A DNA stretch of 64,000 bases, from NCBI RefSeq assembly GCF_028807635.1, contig NZ_JARBAX010000001.1:3488501-3552500 (forward strand). Direction: 5' to 3'. Each line of letters begins with the position of its first letter. Within the stretch, counting starts at the first letter, position 1. Source of the DNA: Streptomyces spiramyceticus. Its GTDB lineage: Bacteria; Actinomycetota; Actinomycetes; Streptomycetales; Streptomycetaceae. A program made the translations under genes and the position numbers. Positions 26,790 through 35,639 of the stretch are shown in pieces. The notes below the pieces were generated by a model, which saw only the letters and a program-made list of their open reading frames with translations, had not been told where the DNA came from and did no database searches.

Positions 26790-26940
26790 GTAAGACACGG
26801 GACTGACAAGCCGTGAGCTGGCTGCGGAACTCGCCTGGAAACCGGCCCGGGTGAGGGGACTGATGGGGATGCCGGACAGCCGCCCTGTGCTCAGACTCGT
26901 CTGACGAGCTACGCGCGGGGCGGGGCCCGATTCGCGTTGG

Positions 26941-27777
26941 TCAGGCTGCCTTGGGCTGGGAGTCGGCGAGGTCGTTCAGGACCGCGTTGACCACGGGCCA
27001 GCACATGTTCAGTGTGTCGCGGTCCGGGGCGTGAGCCTGGCGGATTTCGGCGCGCGGGTGGACGAAGTTCCGGTACTTGCGTAGCTCGTGGCAGAAGCGC
27101 TCGACGTCGGCGCCGATCCAGCCTGCGTCGTGGCACGTCTTGATCAACGCGTCCAGATGCACGTTGTCCGGGGACCTGTTGCCGAGCAGTGATGCGTCGC
27201 GTTCTTGGACCACATGAACCAGGACGCCTTCGAGGAGGCTGCCGAGCATGATGATGGCGGCCACGTGGGCGCCGTTGGCGTAGCACGTGCGTGCCTCGTC
27301 TAGACGGTGCTGGAGGAGGCCAGCCATCTGCTGGTCGCTGATGAGGTCGGTCATGGCAGCTCTGAGTTCGACCGGGCCCTGGCTGCCCGGGTAGGCGAGA
27401 GAGGGGTCGCAGGCGACGAGGCGGGGGCGTCCACCTGGGTTCTCCAGGCGTACGCCCTCGTGGACAAGGAAGGCGTTGACCGCGGCGACGACGGCGGGCA
27501 GCTGCTCGGGTTCGCCGAAGTATTCGCGCGGGTCGGCGAGTCGGAGCAGGACTTTCTCCAGCTCGGTGGGGTCTTCTCGGCGTTCAGTGAGCCGGGCGAG
27601 GGTCCAGTCCATGCGGTAGCCGTCGTACTCCGGAACCTGCTGCCAGTCGGCGTGCTCCAGGAACTGGGCGATTTCATAGCCCTTTCGGTAGTAGAGGTGG
27701 TCGTCGCCGCAGATGACGCGGGCCAGCTCCTCCAGGGTATTGACGTCCAGGATGCCGAGTGGGGACTGCGGGGTCAT
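26941..27777 (-). CDS. HEPN-like protein coupled to helicase-nuclease
   Basis: The 278-residue protein starts at an ATG that overlaps the helicase stop (ATGA at 27774-27777), so the two are translated together. The N-terminal half (LYYRKGYEIAQFLEHADW...) resembles N-terminal domains of AbiJ-type abortive infection proteins. The C-terminal half is helical with GAHVAAIIMLGSLLEGVLV and ELRKYRNFVHPR at about 231-242; R236 (or R233) with H240 resembles the catalytic R-x(n)-H of HEPN ribonucleases, although the spacing is not the textbook one. It may be a toxin-like RNase or a non-catalytic HEPN adaptor. Both are inferences. Confidence 0.6.
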   Translation of the reverse strand: MTPQSPLGILDVNTLEELARVICGDDHLYYRKGYEIAQFLEHADWQQVPEYDGYRMDWTLARLTERREDPTELEKVLLRLADPREYFGEPEQLPAVVAAVNAFLVHEGVRLENPGGRPRLVACDPSLAYPGSQGPVELRAAMTDLISDQQMAGLLQHRLDEARTCYANGAHVAAIIMLGSLLEGVLVHVVQERDASLLGNRSPDNVHLDALIKTCHDAGWIGADVERFCHELRKYRNFVHPRAEIRQAHAPDRDTLNMCWPVVNAVLNDLADSQPKAA

Positions 27778-30700
27778 GCCGGGCCTTCCGTGCTGTTGAC
27801 GTCGGTTTCGTCGTCTTCGGTCATTTCGAGGGCAGCGACCGGATCGGTCGCGTCTGGGCCATCGGGCGAGTCCGCCAGGCCCTCGTCAGAGGAGAGGTCG
27901 AGCGGGGTCCACTGCACTCCGGCGGACGCGGAGGCCGCATGGGGCCGGTCGTCGGCGCCGTCGAACGTGGCCGGACGGATGCCAAGCCGGTTCAGTTCTT
28001 CCCACAGGCCGGCCAGGGCCTCGTCGGGGTCGAACCGGAACTCGCTTTCGGGGATGCGCCAGAACGTCCAGCCCACCCTCTGCAGTTCGCGATCACGCTG
28101 CTGGTCGTGCCGGATCTGTTCGGATGTCGAGTGGTACCGCTCGCCATCGCACTCCACGGCCAGGCGCCCCCGCGCCCCTACGACGACGAGGTCAATGCGT
28201 TTGCTTCCTGCCGGGCACTGCGGGATGACGTGATACCCGCGGGCTTTCAGACGCAGGTAGACGTGCTGCTCGAAGAGCGATTCGAATGGCTTCTGCGGGA
28301 CCTCGCTCGACACCTCCCCGATGTCGTCGGAGTTGGCCAGTGCGGCTGGTGGGTTCTCCATGTAGGCAAGGAGGTTGAGGCGGAGGTCTCCCGACTTCAG
28401 GCGGTCTGGCGGAACCGAGTAGAAGAGCCGCATCTGGTCCTGGGCTCGGGATGCAGCGACGTTATAAGCCTGTCGCTCGCTGCGTGCGCCACCTGCGATG
28501 CGCGGCGGGTCAGTGGCAACCATCGACAGCAGGATGACGTGCCGCTCGTCGCCCTGGAACGAAGCGGGATTGCCCACCCGGATCTGGTGGCGCTCGCGGA
28601 CCGGCGCCGGAATCCGCTCGTTGATCAGCTGTTCCAGGAACTTGACCTGGCCGATCGGTCCCTGAAGGGTGATGACGCCCATGGTCTTGTCCCGGTAGGC
28701 GGGGTCCTCCACCAGCTGGGCCAGGCAGTCAACGATGGCCTCGGCTTCCTTCGGGTTGCGGAGCCGACTGTCACGTCCCTGGGTGACGGCTCCCTCGACG
28801 AAGTGCGTCACTAGAGGGTCGAGGCGCTCACCGCCGAACTGGCGCAGCGGCTGCAGCTTGTTGTTGTAGAAGGTCTGGGAGGACCAGCCGATGATCTCGG
28901 GCATGCACCGAAAGTGCTCCTCCAGCCGGATCACCTTCGGGAAAAACGTGGAGAGCAGCTGGTAGAGGTTGGTGGCGGGGCCGTAGAGAGTGCGCAGACT
29001 CGGAGGCATGTCCGGCAGGTGGGAGATGAGCCGGTCATGGATCGCCTGGTGACGGCCCATGCCACTGAGCGAGGGCGCGCACTGCTTGTCGTCCCCCACG
29101 ACGATCACGCGAGGAGCGAGCCACATCAGGAACAGCGCGTCCATGCCCGCCTGACTCGCTTCGTCGACGATGACCACGTCGAACGCGTCTCGCTTGGGCG
29201 ACACCATCTCAGCCACCTGCGAGATGGGCATGACCCACGCGGGTACCGCTCCCTGCGCCGTCCTCATGGCGTCGTGCGCCGCGGCACGGTAACGGCCCGC
29301 GCTCCGGCCCTTGCCTTTGCCGTACGAGGCCATGTGGGTGCGGTATGCCTGGAGTGCGGACCGCTGCTCCTGTGTCATGCGCTCCAGGCAGTGCAGCCGA
29401 CCCCAGGTGGCGGCGAGTTCACCGGTCAGAGTCTCCAGGTTCCTCTCGCATTGGGCGAGTTCGCCTTCAAGCTGACGCTCACGGCCCGGGGTGCGCTGGC
29501 GGCGTACAAATGCGGAAGCCATTGCCCAGGCCCACGCCTCGGCCAGTGAGTCCAGCCGCGCCTCCCATGCCGGATCGTCGGGTTCCTGCGTCAGCTGGTC
29601 GGCGAGCAAGGGGTGTGCCCTCCGAACGCTGTCCAGAAGCACGGCGCACCGGCGCCGGCGGTGCTCACGCCGATGTGCTTCCCGCAGTGCCTCGAGCTCC
29701 TTGGCGTAGCGGTCGATGTCTTCCTCTCGGACGGCCTGGGCGGCGGCCAGCGCTTCGGCGGCGGGGTGAGAACCTTCCACCGGCGTACGGAGGTGCTCCT
29801 CCCATGTGGCCAGCTGGGCCATGGCTTCATCGGCCGCCCGCTGACCGGAGAGGGCAGCCAGGGCCGTGGTGAAGTCCTGCCAGGCCGGGCGGGAAGTGAA
29901 GGCGATGTGCAGGCCGTGACGTACGAGCAGTTCGTCGATGCGCTCGCGGAAGGCGCCAAACGCGTCGACGTGCTCCAGGCGTGCGTATGCCTCGGTCAGG
30001 GAGGCTAGACGGAGTTCCACCGGGCCTTCGGATATGGGGACTCCGGCCTGGGCCCACCGCTCTGCGAGCGTGGCAACGGAGGAGCGGGCGCGCAGGTGGG
30101 CGAGGACGGAGTCGAGATCCTCCAGTGTTTCGGGAGAGCGACCGTTTACGGTGCACGTGTCGAGGAGCTCCTGAGCGGCCTTCTGCGCCTTCGCGGCACG
30201 GAAGCTGCCGCGAGCCCGCAGCTTGCCACCCGAGGCGAGGTGGTCGCGCAGTGCAGAGCCGGTCGCGAGCATCGCATCGGCCCGCTCGGCGGAGAGTTGC
30301 TCGGGCACGATGACGCGTTTCATCCCCTGCTTGTCCAACTGGTCAGAGACAGCGGTGAGTTGATCAGCGAGTCGGGATACGCGACGCCATAAGGCGAGGT
30401 TGTCGCGGGAGAGCCGGTCCGAGAGGGCCTTGGTGGTCCACCTGTCGGTATCCCACTGCCTGGCCCACGGTGGCAGACCGAGGTGGTGCAGGGCCGTACG
30501 GCAGTCACCCGCGAGCGAGGTCAGTTCATCGGTGACGGAAGCGTCGAGTTGGGCGAGGTGGCCGCGAATGCCAGCCGCTTCGGGGGAAAGGCCGTCATCG
30601 GTGACGCGGCCGGCCGCGAGTGCCTGGGCCAGGTCATTGGGGGAGGGGAGGGTGTCCGGATCCGGCAGAGTGCCGCCCGCGCGTGGCTCAGCCGCGCCGT

Positions 30701-32411
30701 CGCGCAGCAGGCTCAGCAGTTCTGCTGCCTGCGCGGGGGACAGCGGGGGAACGGATGGGGTCGGCCCCTCATCCGGAACCAGGCCGATCCAGGAGTGACG
30801 TTCGGCGTTGTCGCGGACGCACTGCACGATTGCGGCGAGTGTGCCGGCGTATCCGGGGGCGATTTCCCGGTGCCGGTAGACCTCAGCCTCCCGTAGCGCG
30901 ATCACCTGCTCGGTGAGCGTGCCGATCCTTCCTCGCACCTCTTCCCGGCGTGCGGAGAGCTGACGGATCTCGTCCCGAAGCTGCTCGGGGTCGCTGGCGG
31001 CGACCTGGTCGGTCAGGGCATTGATCGTGCGTTCCAGTTCGTCCGTCCCGTCCTGCCGTGCGGAGCTGAGAAGGAGGACGCACAAGTCCCTCACCGCAGG
31101 CGGAAGCTTGTCCCGCAGGACCGTCAGGGCCTGATCGCGGGCGCTGGTCACCAGGACCCTCTGCCCCTGGGCGAGTAGTGCGGAGACCAGGTTGGCGATC
31201 GTATGTGTCTTGCCGGTACCCGGCGGGCCTTGCACCACCACGCCCGTGTCGTGCTCCAGCCGCCGCAGTACACTCCGCTGCCGTTCGTTGGCCTTCCCCG
31301 GGAAGAGCGGGTCGTCCCCGAAGAGGGGCGGGATCTCACGACCGTCCCAGTTCGTGCGCTCCTCGGAGCTCAGGGGCAGTACCAACTGAGCGAGCCCCAG
31401 GGGCGCGTGCGCCTCGGAGGCCACGCTGTCCGCGATCCGGTCGTAGAAGCCCAGCAGGGCATTGCGGTCCCGTGGACGCACCACCAGCGCAGGAGCGTAA
31501 GTGAGCCGTGCGACTGCCTCCGGCTCGCGTGGCGGCTGCCACTCGGCACTGAACGCCACCGGGCGCTGCAGCACTCGCTCTTGCCACTGGGCCAGCTGCT
31601 CCAGGGCCTCCGCTCCAAGCAGGTGCAGCGACTGGGCGGCTATCTCCTCCGCAAGCGCGGCCGAGCGCTCGGGAGCCCAGCCGTCATCGGTGTCGAGGAA
31701 CGCCTGATCCTCAAGCCGCACCGCCCCCTCGGCCATGAGGCGGACCGTGAGCCGGGCGGTCTTGCGGTCCACCGAGGTCTCCACCCGGTGGGTGAGCAGA
31801 TGGCGGTGGACGGCGTCACCGCGCGGATCGCTCCACGTCAACAGGCCGGTGACCAAGACGAGTTCGAGCTGGTCGTCCTGCTGGGTCAGCTTCTGGTGCC
31901 AGTGGTAGACCTGCTCGTACAGCTCCCGAAGGGCTCGCTCCGCACGCTCCCGCTCCGCCCACCGGCGCCAGCGATCGAGCCACGGACCGTAGACCCGCAG
32001 CACTTCGGCCGCATCCTCTCGGCGGACGGTGTGATCCTCCGCCTCCTCCAACCACTGGCGGCCATCCGCGGCTCGCATCAGCTCCCGCCCCGGTCCCTCG
32101 ATTGCGAGCGGCGGATCACCGCCATCCGCATCCTGGCACCGTTCCGCGGATACCCATCCATCCAGCACATCCGGCAGAGGCGGCGGTGCCGTTTGCGGCA
32201 CGTGGTCGAGCGTGAGCAGTAGACCGTCGACTCGGTCCGACGGGCGCCGTACGGAGGTGGGCAGGTCAGCCAGCCACAGGCGTTCCCGCGAGCGTCGGTC
32301 GTCGCGTAGACGGTTGTGGCTGCTCTGTACGACCTCTTTGAGGAAGCCAATCAGACCGGTGGTCTGTCCAATGACGTCAGGGTCGTTCGCGGCGCGTCGC
32401 GGCACGTTCAC
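27774..32411 (-). CDS. Superfamily 1 helicase with C-terminal Vsr/DUF559-type nuclease
   Basis: I start it at the GTG at 32411 (GAGGGAAG upstream), giving 1,545 residues; an open frame continues to 32621 but overlaps the divergent promoter. An N-terminal region of about 350 residues is of unknown fold. Walker A GPPGTGKT lies at 395-402, Walker B VIVDEAS at about 1080, then GDDKQCAPS, ITLQGPIGQV, ASFQGDERHVI and NVAASRAQ. The roughly 680 residues between the Walker motifs hold a large helical insert. The C-terminus (about 1365-1480) is a PD-(D/E)xK nuclease of the Vsr/DUF559 type: FEQHVYLRLKARGY, RIDLVVVG, AVECDGERYHS and WTFWRIPESEF. The layout matches UPF1-like helicase-nucleases in predicted anti-phage systems. 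Confidence 0.85.
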   Translation of the reverse strand: MNVPRRAANDPDVIGQTTGLIGFLKEVVQSSHNRLRDDRRSRERLWLADLPTSVRRPSDRVDGLLLTLDHVPQTAPPPLPDVLDGWVSAERCQDADGGDPPLAIEGPGRELMRAADGRQWLEEAEDHTVRREDAAEVLRVYGPWLDRWRRWAERERAERALRELYEQVYHWHQKLTQQDDQLELVLVTGLLTWSDPRGDAVHRHLLTHRVETSVDRKTARLTVRLMAEGAVRLEDQAFLDTDDGWAPERSAALAEEIAAQSLHLLGAEALEQLAQWQERVLQRPVAFSAEWQPPREPEAVARLTYAPALVVRPRDRNALLGFYDRIADSVASEAHAPLGLAQLVLPLSSEERTNWDGREIPPLFGDDPLFPGKANERQRSVLRRLEHDTGVVVQGPPGTGKTHTIANLVSALLAQGQRVLVTSARDQALTVLRDKLPPAVRDLCVLLLSSARQDGTDELERTINALTDQVAASDPEQLRDEIRQLSARREEVRGRIGTLTEQVIALREAEVYRHREIAPGYAGTLAAIVQCVRDNAERHSWIGLVPDEGPTPSVPPLSPAQAAELLSLLRDGAAEPRAGGTLPDPDTLPSPNDLAQALAAGRVTDDGLSPEAAGIRGHLAQLDASVTDELTSLAGDCRTALHHLGLPPWARQWDTDRWTTKALSDRLSRDNLALWRRVSRLADQLTAVSDQLDKQGMKRVIVPEQLSAERADAMLATGSALRDHLASGGKLRARGSFRAAKAQKAAQELLDTCTVNGRSPETLEDLDSVLAHLRARSSVATLAERWAQAGVPISEGPVELRLASLTEAYARLEHVDAFGAFRERIDELLVRHGLHIAFTSRPAWQDFTTALAALSGQRAADEAMAQLATWEEHLRTPVEGSHPAAEALAAAQAVREEDIDRYAKELEALREAHRREHRRRRCAVLLDSVRRAHPLLADQLTQEPDDPAWEARLDSLAEAWAWAMASAFVRRQRTPGRERQLEGELAQCERNLETLTGELAATWGRLHCLERMTQEQRSALQAYRTHMASYGKGKGRSAGRYRAAAHDAMRTAQGAVPAWVMPISQVAEMVSPKRDAFDVVIVDEASQAGMDALFLMWLAPRVIVVGDDKQCAPSLSGMGRHQAIHDRLISHLPDMPPSLRTLYGPATNLYQLLSTFFPKVIRLEEHFRCMPEIIGWSSQTFYNNKLQPLRQFGGERLDPLVTHFVEGAVTQGRDSRLRNPKEAEAIVDCLAQLVEDPAYRDKTMGVITLQGPIGQVKFLEQLINERIPAPVRERHQIRVGNPASFQGDERHVILLSMVATDPPRIAGGARSERQAYNVAASRAQDQMRLFYSVPPDRLKSGDLRLNLLAYMENPPAALANSDDIGEVSSEVPQKPFESLFEQHVYLRLKARGYHVIPQCPAGSKRIDLVVVGARGRLAVECDGERYHSTSEQIRHDQQRDRELQRVGWTFWRIPESEFRFDPDEALAGLWEELNRLGIRPATFDGADDRPHAASASAGVQWTPLDLSSDEGLADSPDGPDATDPVAALEMTEDDETDVNSTEGPA

Positions 32412-32700
32412 CTGTCTTCCCTCGGCTGGTGGCGAACGTTCCAGAATGAGGCCGCCCGACAGGCGGGACAACACGTGCACCGAGAATGGCGCGATATACG
32501 CGCTGTTCAGGCTGGATCGACGTGCTGTCACGAAGAGCGCGTCGGTAAGCGACGTGAACACTCGGCCGGGCAGGAACGAGGTCGGCATCCACCGGTGCTC
32601 GTACCGCCGGAGAACAGACATCAGCCACTGGCCGATCTGTGCCCTTACCGATGTCCGTGGGCGCTGCCGAGACTGCTACTCAAGACAGGGGGAGGCGTGG

Positions 32701-33402
32701 GTGGCAGCACGAAAACGACGTCGATCGGCTGCGCGGAAGCGCCGCGAGCAGCGGCTCAAGACGGGCTTGATCGGCGGTGTGGGCTGCGTCGTCCTGCTGG
32801 TCGTGTTCTGGCAGGCGATCTGGCCGTACCTCGTCGGCGGGCTCGTTCTCGGTGGAGCTGCCACTGGCGCGTGGTGGCTGTGGCGTACGAACCGACTGAT
32901 CAAGGGACGTGATCATCGGTGGCGCCGGGAGGAGGCTCTCAAGGCCGGCCACCGAACCCTCACCGAGGTGGATGCGATGTCGGGTGGCGAGTTCGAGGAC
33001 TTCGTCGTGGACCTCTGCCGACGCGATGGATGCACCGAAGTTCGCCGGGTGGGTGGCTCTCACGACGATGGCGCGGATGTGTTGGGGCGTCTGCCGGACG
33101 GCCGGAGCATGGTGATTCAGTGCAAGCGTTACTCACCGAAGAGCAGGATCCCAAGCCATGAGGTCCGAGACCTGCTGGGGTCGAGGGTTCACTTCAGGGC
33201 CGATGTCGCGATCTTCGTTACGACCACGTACTTCACCGGACCATCTGAGCGGACCGCAGTGCAGAACGGCGTCATCGCGGTCCACCGCGACCATCTCGGT
33301 TTGTGGAACAACGGCGCCTCGCTCCTGTCGCTCAGCGAGGTGAACGGGTCGGGGCAGGGTGAGCGCAGGCATCGCGCCCGCTGGAAGCAGACATACGAGT
33401 AG
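32701..33402 (+). CDS. Membrane-anchored Mrr-type restriction endonuclease-like protein
   Basis: The GTG at 32701 follows GGGGGAGG and gives 233 residues. A very basic N-terminus (VAARKRRRSAARKRREQRLK) precedes two membrane helices (about 22-43 and 44-61). The C-terminal domain is Mrr/DUF2034-like: E97 in GGEFEDFV, D126 in HDDGADVLG, and Q140-K142 in MVIQCKRYSPKS, the D...QxK active site of Mrr-type nucleases. It diverges from the helicase operon across 289 bp. A membrane-bound nuclease would suit attack on entering DNA (inference). Confidence 0.85.
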   Translation: MAARKRRRSAARKRREQRLKTGLIGGVGCVVLLVVFWQAIWPYLVGGLVLGGAATGAWWLWRTNRLIKGRDHRWRREEALKAGHRTLTEVDAMSGGEFEDFVVDLCRRDGCTEVRRVGGSHDDGADVLGRLPDGRSMVIQCKRYSPKSRIPSHEVRDLLGSRVHFRADVAIFVTTTYFTGPSERTAVQNGVIAVHRDHLGLWNNGASLLSLSEVNGSGQGERRHRARWKQTYE

Positions 33403-33462
33403 GACCTGCCGCCAGCGGGGTGTCGGGTGCACTGACGGCGCATAGGCTGGGCTGGCCGGGTT

Positions 33463-33642
33463 TCATCGTCTGCTCCGTTGGGCGCTGATTCGGGGACGCA
33501 GCTTGTAGGCGACCTTGGCCACGCCCTCGCGCTCACTCCATAGCCCTGACCCTGATCGCATGAGTGTCCAGCCGCTGACCTCGTAGGGCATGAGTTCGCC
33601 AACTCTGAGCTGCCCCAGGAGGTGGGTCAGCTCCTTTGCCAT
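33463..33642 (-). CDS. Small unknown protein (59 aa), uncertain
   Basis: From the ATG at 33642 the frame reads MAKELTHLLGQLRVGELMPY and ends in a basic tail (KLRPRISAQRSRR). There is no clear ribosome binding site, and an upstream start at 33702 is possible. The composition is coding-like and it does not overlap another convincing gene, but I recognise no family. Confidence 0.35.
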   Translation of the reverse strand: MAKELTHLLGQLRVGELMPYEVSGWTLMRSGSGLWSEREGVAKVAYKLRPRISAQRSRR

Positions 33643-33904
33643 CCGTAGATCATGTTCGCGTACCGTGCATGTCCTCCCCATGGCGCAGAACACTGCCGAC
33701 ACGCTGCATACGCTCGCCTGCGACTACCTGCCCGACGAGATCGCCGAGCGGTGGATCGGACTGCTGCGGCCGGGGCCTGCGCCTGGTGAAGGCTACGGGT
33801 ACAGATCCAATCGTGGGTCGGCCTGCCGGAGGTTCCGCAGAGGAAGCTGCGCGGCGCATTCCGCCAACTTCTACGGGCAGTGGTACGGAACCAGCCCACT
33901 GTCG

Positions 33905-34213
33905 CGGAGAGGAGGAGGACGGCGTCGGCCGCGCGAGGCCGGTGGGAGTGACGTCGACTCGCTCGAGGTCCGCCAGGCCGTCGGCGCGAGGGTGAGCGTC
34001 GTCGCTGACGTGGGGGTCGGCCGCCTGGACCTCCGCGCCCATGCCGATGAGCAGCTCCGCGATCCGCGCCGCCGGCGTCTCGCGGGCGTCTCCGGTGTTG
34101 GCCTTGTAGGCGAGGCCGAGCAGCAGTATCCGGGAGCCGTTCACGGACTTCTTGCGTTTGTTGAGCCCGTCGACCAGGCGCCGGACCACGTAGTCAGGCA
34201 TGTGGTTGTCGTC
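33905..34213 (-). pseudogene. Fragment of UDP-N-acetylmannosamine/UDP-glucose dehydrogenase
   Basis: The translation HMPDYVVRRLVDGLNKRKKS then RILLLGLAYKANTGDARETP and ARIAELLIGMGAEVQAADPH is the C-terminal domain of nucleotide-sugar dehydrogenases. The N-terminal NAD and catalytic domains are missing. Near 33930 the frame shifts: the family pattern LARADAVVLL continues in another frame as ADAVLLLSATVGWF, which points to a one-base loss. The rest is lost. It is a decayed remnant, perhaps of an earlier polysaccharide locus. Confidence 0.75.
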
Positions 34214-34313
34214 TGGGTGATGCGGGCAGCGTCCGTGCTCCAAACCGTAAGCTGCGACTCGCATATGTCACGGGGCATGCAACCGGCAGGCAGTGTGCGC
34301 TTGTGTACCAGGC

Positions 34314-35348
34314 ATGAATCGGAATCTCGCTGGCCCCACAGGTGCCCCTAACCCCAACATGAACGAGCGCACAGTCGAGTTGTGGCGCAAGCGGCGGGTA
34401 CGGAGGCGCTTGACCCACGTACTGGGGGCGCTTGGGTGTCTGATTCTGCTGATCGGAATCCCATGGCTCGTATGGCGCGGACCGTACATACTCGACGGCG
34501 AATACCTGGACCGGGATGAGCTGGCGAAGGGATCAGCGGCGCTCGTCACTGGCCTGCGTAGCGCTCTAGTCTCCATGCTTACCGCGATCGGGGTCGGCGT
34601 TGCCCTGATATACACCGCCCGCACTTATCGCCTCACACGGCGCGGTCAGATCACTGACCGATTCAACAAGGCGCTGGAATGCCTCGGATCCGAGCACGAA
34701 TACGTGCGCATCGGCGGCGTCCTCAACCTGGAGCAGATCGTTCAGGATGCCCCGGAGCAAGCAGCCCCGGACGCCGCCCGCGTCCTCGTGCATTTCATCC
34801 GCAACCGCGCGCCGAAGGCACAACACTCTCGCCGCAAGTGGATGGCGCGCATGCGCAGCGGGGACAACACCTCACTGCCACTCGAACCTGCAGCCGACGT
34901 ACAGGCTGCCCTCACGGCCCTCACCAGCGATGTGATGCGCCTTCACGCCGATCCGCGTGTGGTCGTCCTCGACCTTCACGGACTACACCTGGCGGGATCC
35001 ACGTTGCCCGGTGTCGACCTCACCGATACGCACCTGGAAGGTGTCGACCTTACCGGCGCGGATCTGAACGGCGCGACGCTGGCGATGGCCAACCTGAACG
35101 CAGTGCGGCTCACCTCTGCCAACCTGATTGATGTAGATCTGACCTATGCGGGGCTGGAACAAGCCGATCTTCGAGGAGCAGATCTCCGACTCGCGAAATG
35201 GGACAAGACCGACCTGCGCGGGGCTAACCTTTCGGACGCCAGCGGCCTGCCTGCGAACCTTCATGAGCTCGCGCGCATCGATGACCGGACTGCACTTCCG
35301 GGATATCTTCGGTCCCCGAAAGGAGCCCGAGGAGCAGTGCGCCGCTGA
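34314..35348 (+). CDS. Membrane protein with pentapeptide repeats
   Basis: Starting at the ATG at 34314 gives 344 residues; GTG 34293 and an internal ATG (MNERTVELW) are alternatives and none has a good ribosome binding site. Two membrane helices (LGALGCLILLIGIPWLVW and ALVSMLTAIGVGVALIYTA) are followed by a helical region (RFNKALECLGSEHEYVRIGG) and about 20 pentapeptide repeats of the A(D/N)LXX type, for example GVDLTGADLNGATLAMANL. This architecture is common in Streptomyces accessory DNA. The pentapeptide helix probably mediates protein interaction; function unknown. Confidence 0.8.
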   Translation: MNRNLAGPTGAPNPNMNERTVELWRKRRVRRRLTHVLGALGCLILLIGIPWLVWRGPYILDGEYLDRDELAKGSAALVTGLRSALVSMLTAIGVGVALIYTARTYRLTRRGQITDRFNKALECLGSEHEYVRIGGVLNLEQIVQDAPEQAAPDAARVLVHFIRNRAPKAQHSRRKWMARMRSGDNTSLPLEPAADVQAALTALTSDVMRLHADPRVVVLDLHGLHLAGSTLPGVDLTDTHLEGVDLTGADLNGATLAMANLNAVRLTSANLIDVDLTYAGLEQADLRGADLRLAKWDKTDLRGANLSDASGLPANLHELARIDDRTALPGYLRSPKGARGAVRR

Positions 35349-35478
35349 GCGTACGAGAGTCGGCGGTGGCGCCACGGCTTCGGCCAAGGTCGACGTTGAG
35401 GACGGCGCGCTCGCTGCCGCGATCGCCAAAGACGCCGTGGCCGACTTCAGGCTCCTGCTTTCCCACGCAGCCCTATGA
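35281..35478 (+). CDS. Possible small protein overlapping the pentapeptide gene
   Basis: A 65-residue frame from ATG 35281 overlaps the pentapeptide gene by 68 nt. Its latter half (TASAKVDVEDGALAAAIAKD then AVADFRLLLSHAAL) looks like genuine coding sequence in composition and pattern. It could be a real overlapping gene or the remains of one whose start is lost. No family is recognised. Confidence 0.35.
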   Translation: MTGLHFRDIFGPRKEPEEQCAAERTRVGGGATASAKVDVEDGALAAAIAKDAVADFRLLLSHAAL

Positions 35479-35563
35479 GGCCAGGCCGTTCCCGGTTGCC
35501 GTCCGGTGCGGCCTCGCTGTCTCTCCAGGCGCTACCGAGAGCCAGCTGCGGTGGGTCCACATC

Positions 35564-35601
35564 CGGGAGCCGATTCTGTAGTCGGCTCCCAAATGGCTCC
35601 C
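35564..35601. repeat. Hairpin repeat, left copy
   Basis: GGGAGCCGA/TCGGCTCCC forms a perfect 9-bp stem (35564-35589) and is followed by AAATGGCTCCCA. The 21-mer at 35581-35601 recurs exactly at 38795-38815. The copies are in the same orientation, 3.2 kb apart. Confidence 0.8.
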
Positions 35602-35639
35602 ACAACATCGTAATGAGCCCAGCTGATGGCACCCTCGTC

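Larger units (their letters stand above)
26429..26940. other. Gene-free stretch at the left island boundary
   Basis: This 512-bp stretch has no convincing gene on either strand. It holds the hairpin at 26692-26736, the truncated tRNA-Pro half at 26749-26789 and then about 150 bp of island sequence ahead of the HEPN-like gene's stop. I see no integrase or excisionase remnant. Confidence 0.7.

Noticed and set aside
32412..32621. Seventy-residue N-terminal extension of the helicase
   Set aside because: The extension has no ribosome binding site and occupies the divergent control region; the GTG at 32411 has GAGGGAAG in good position.
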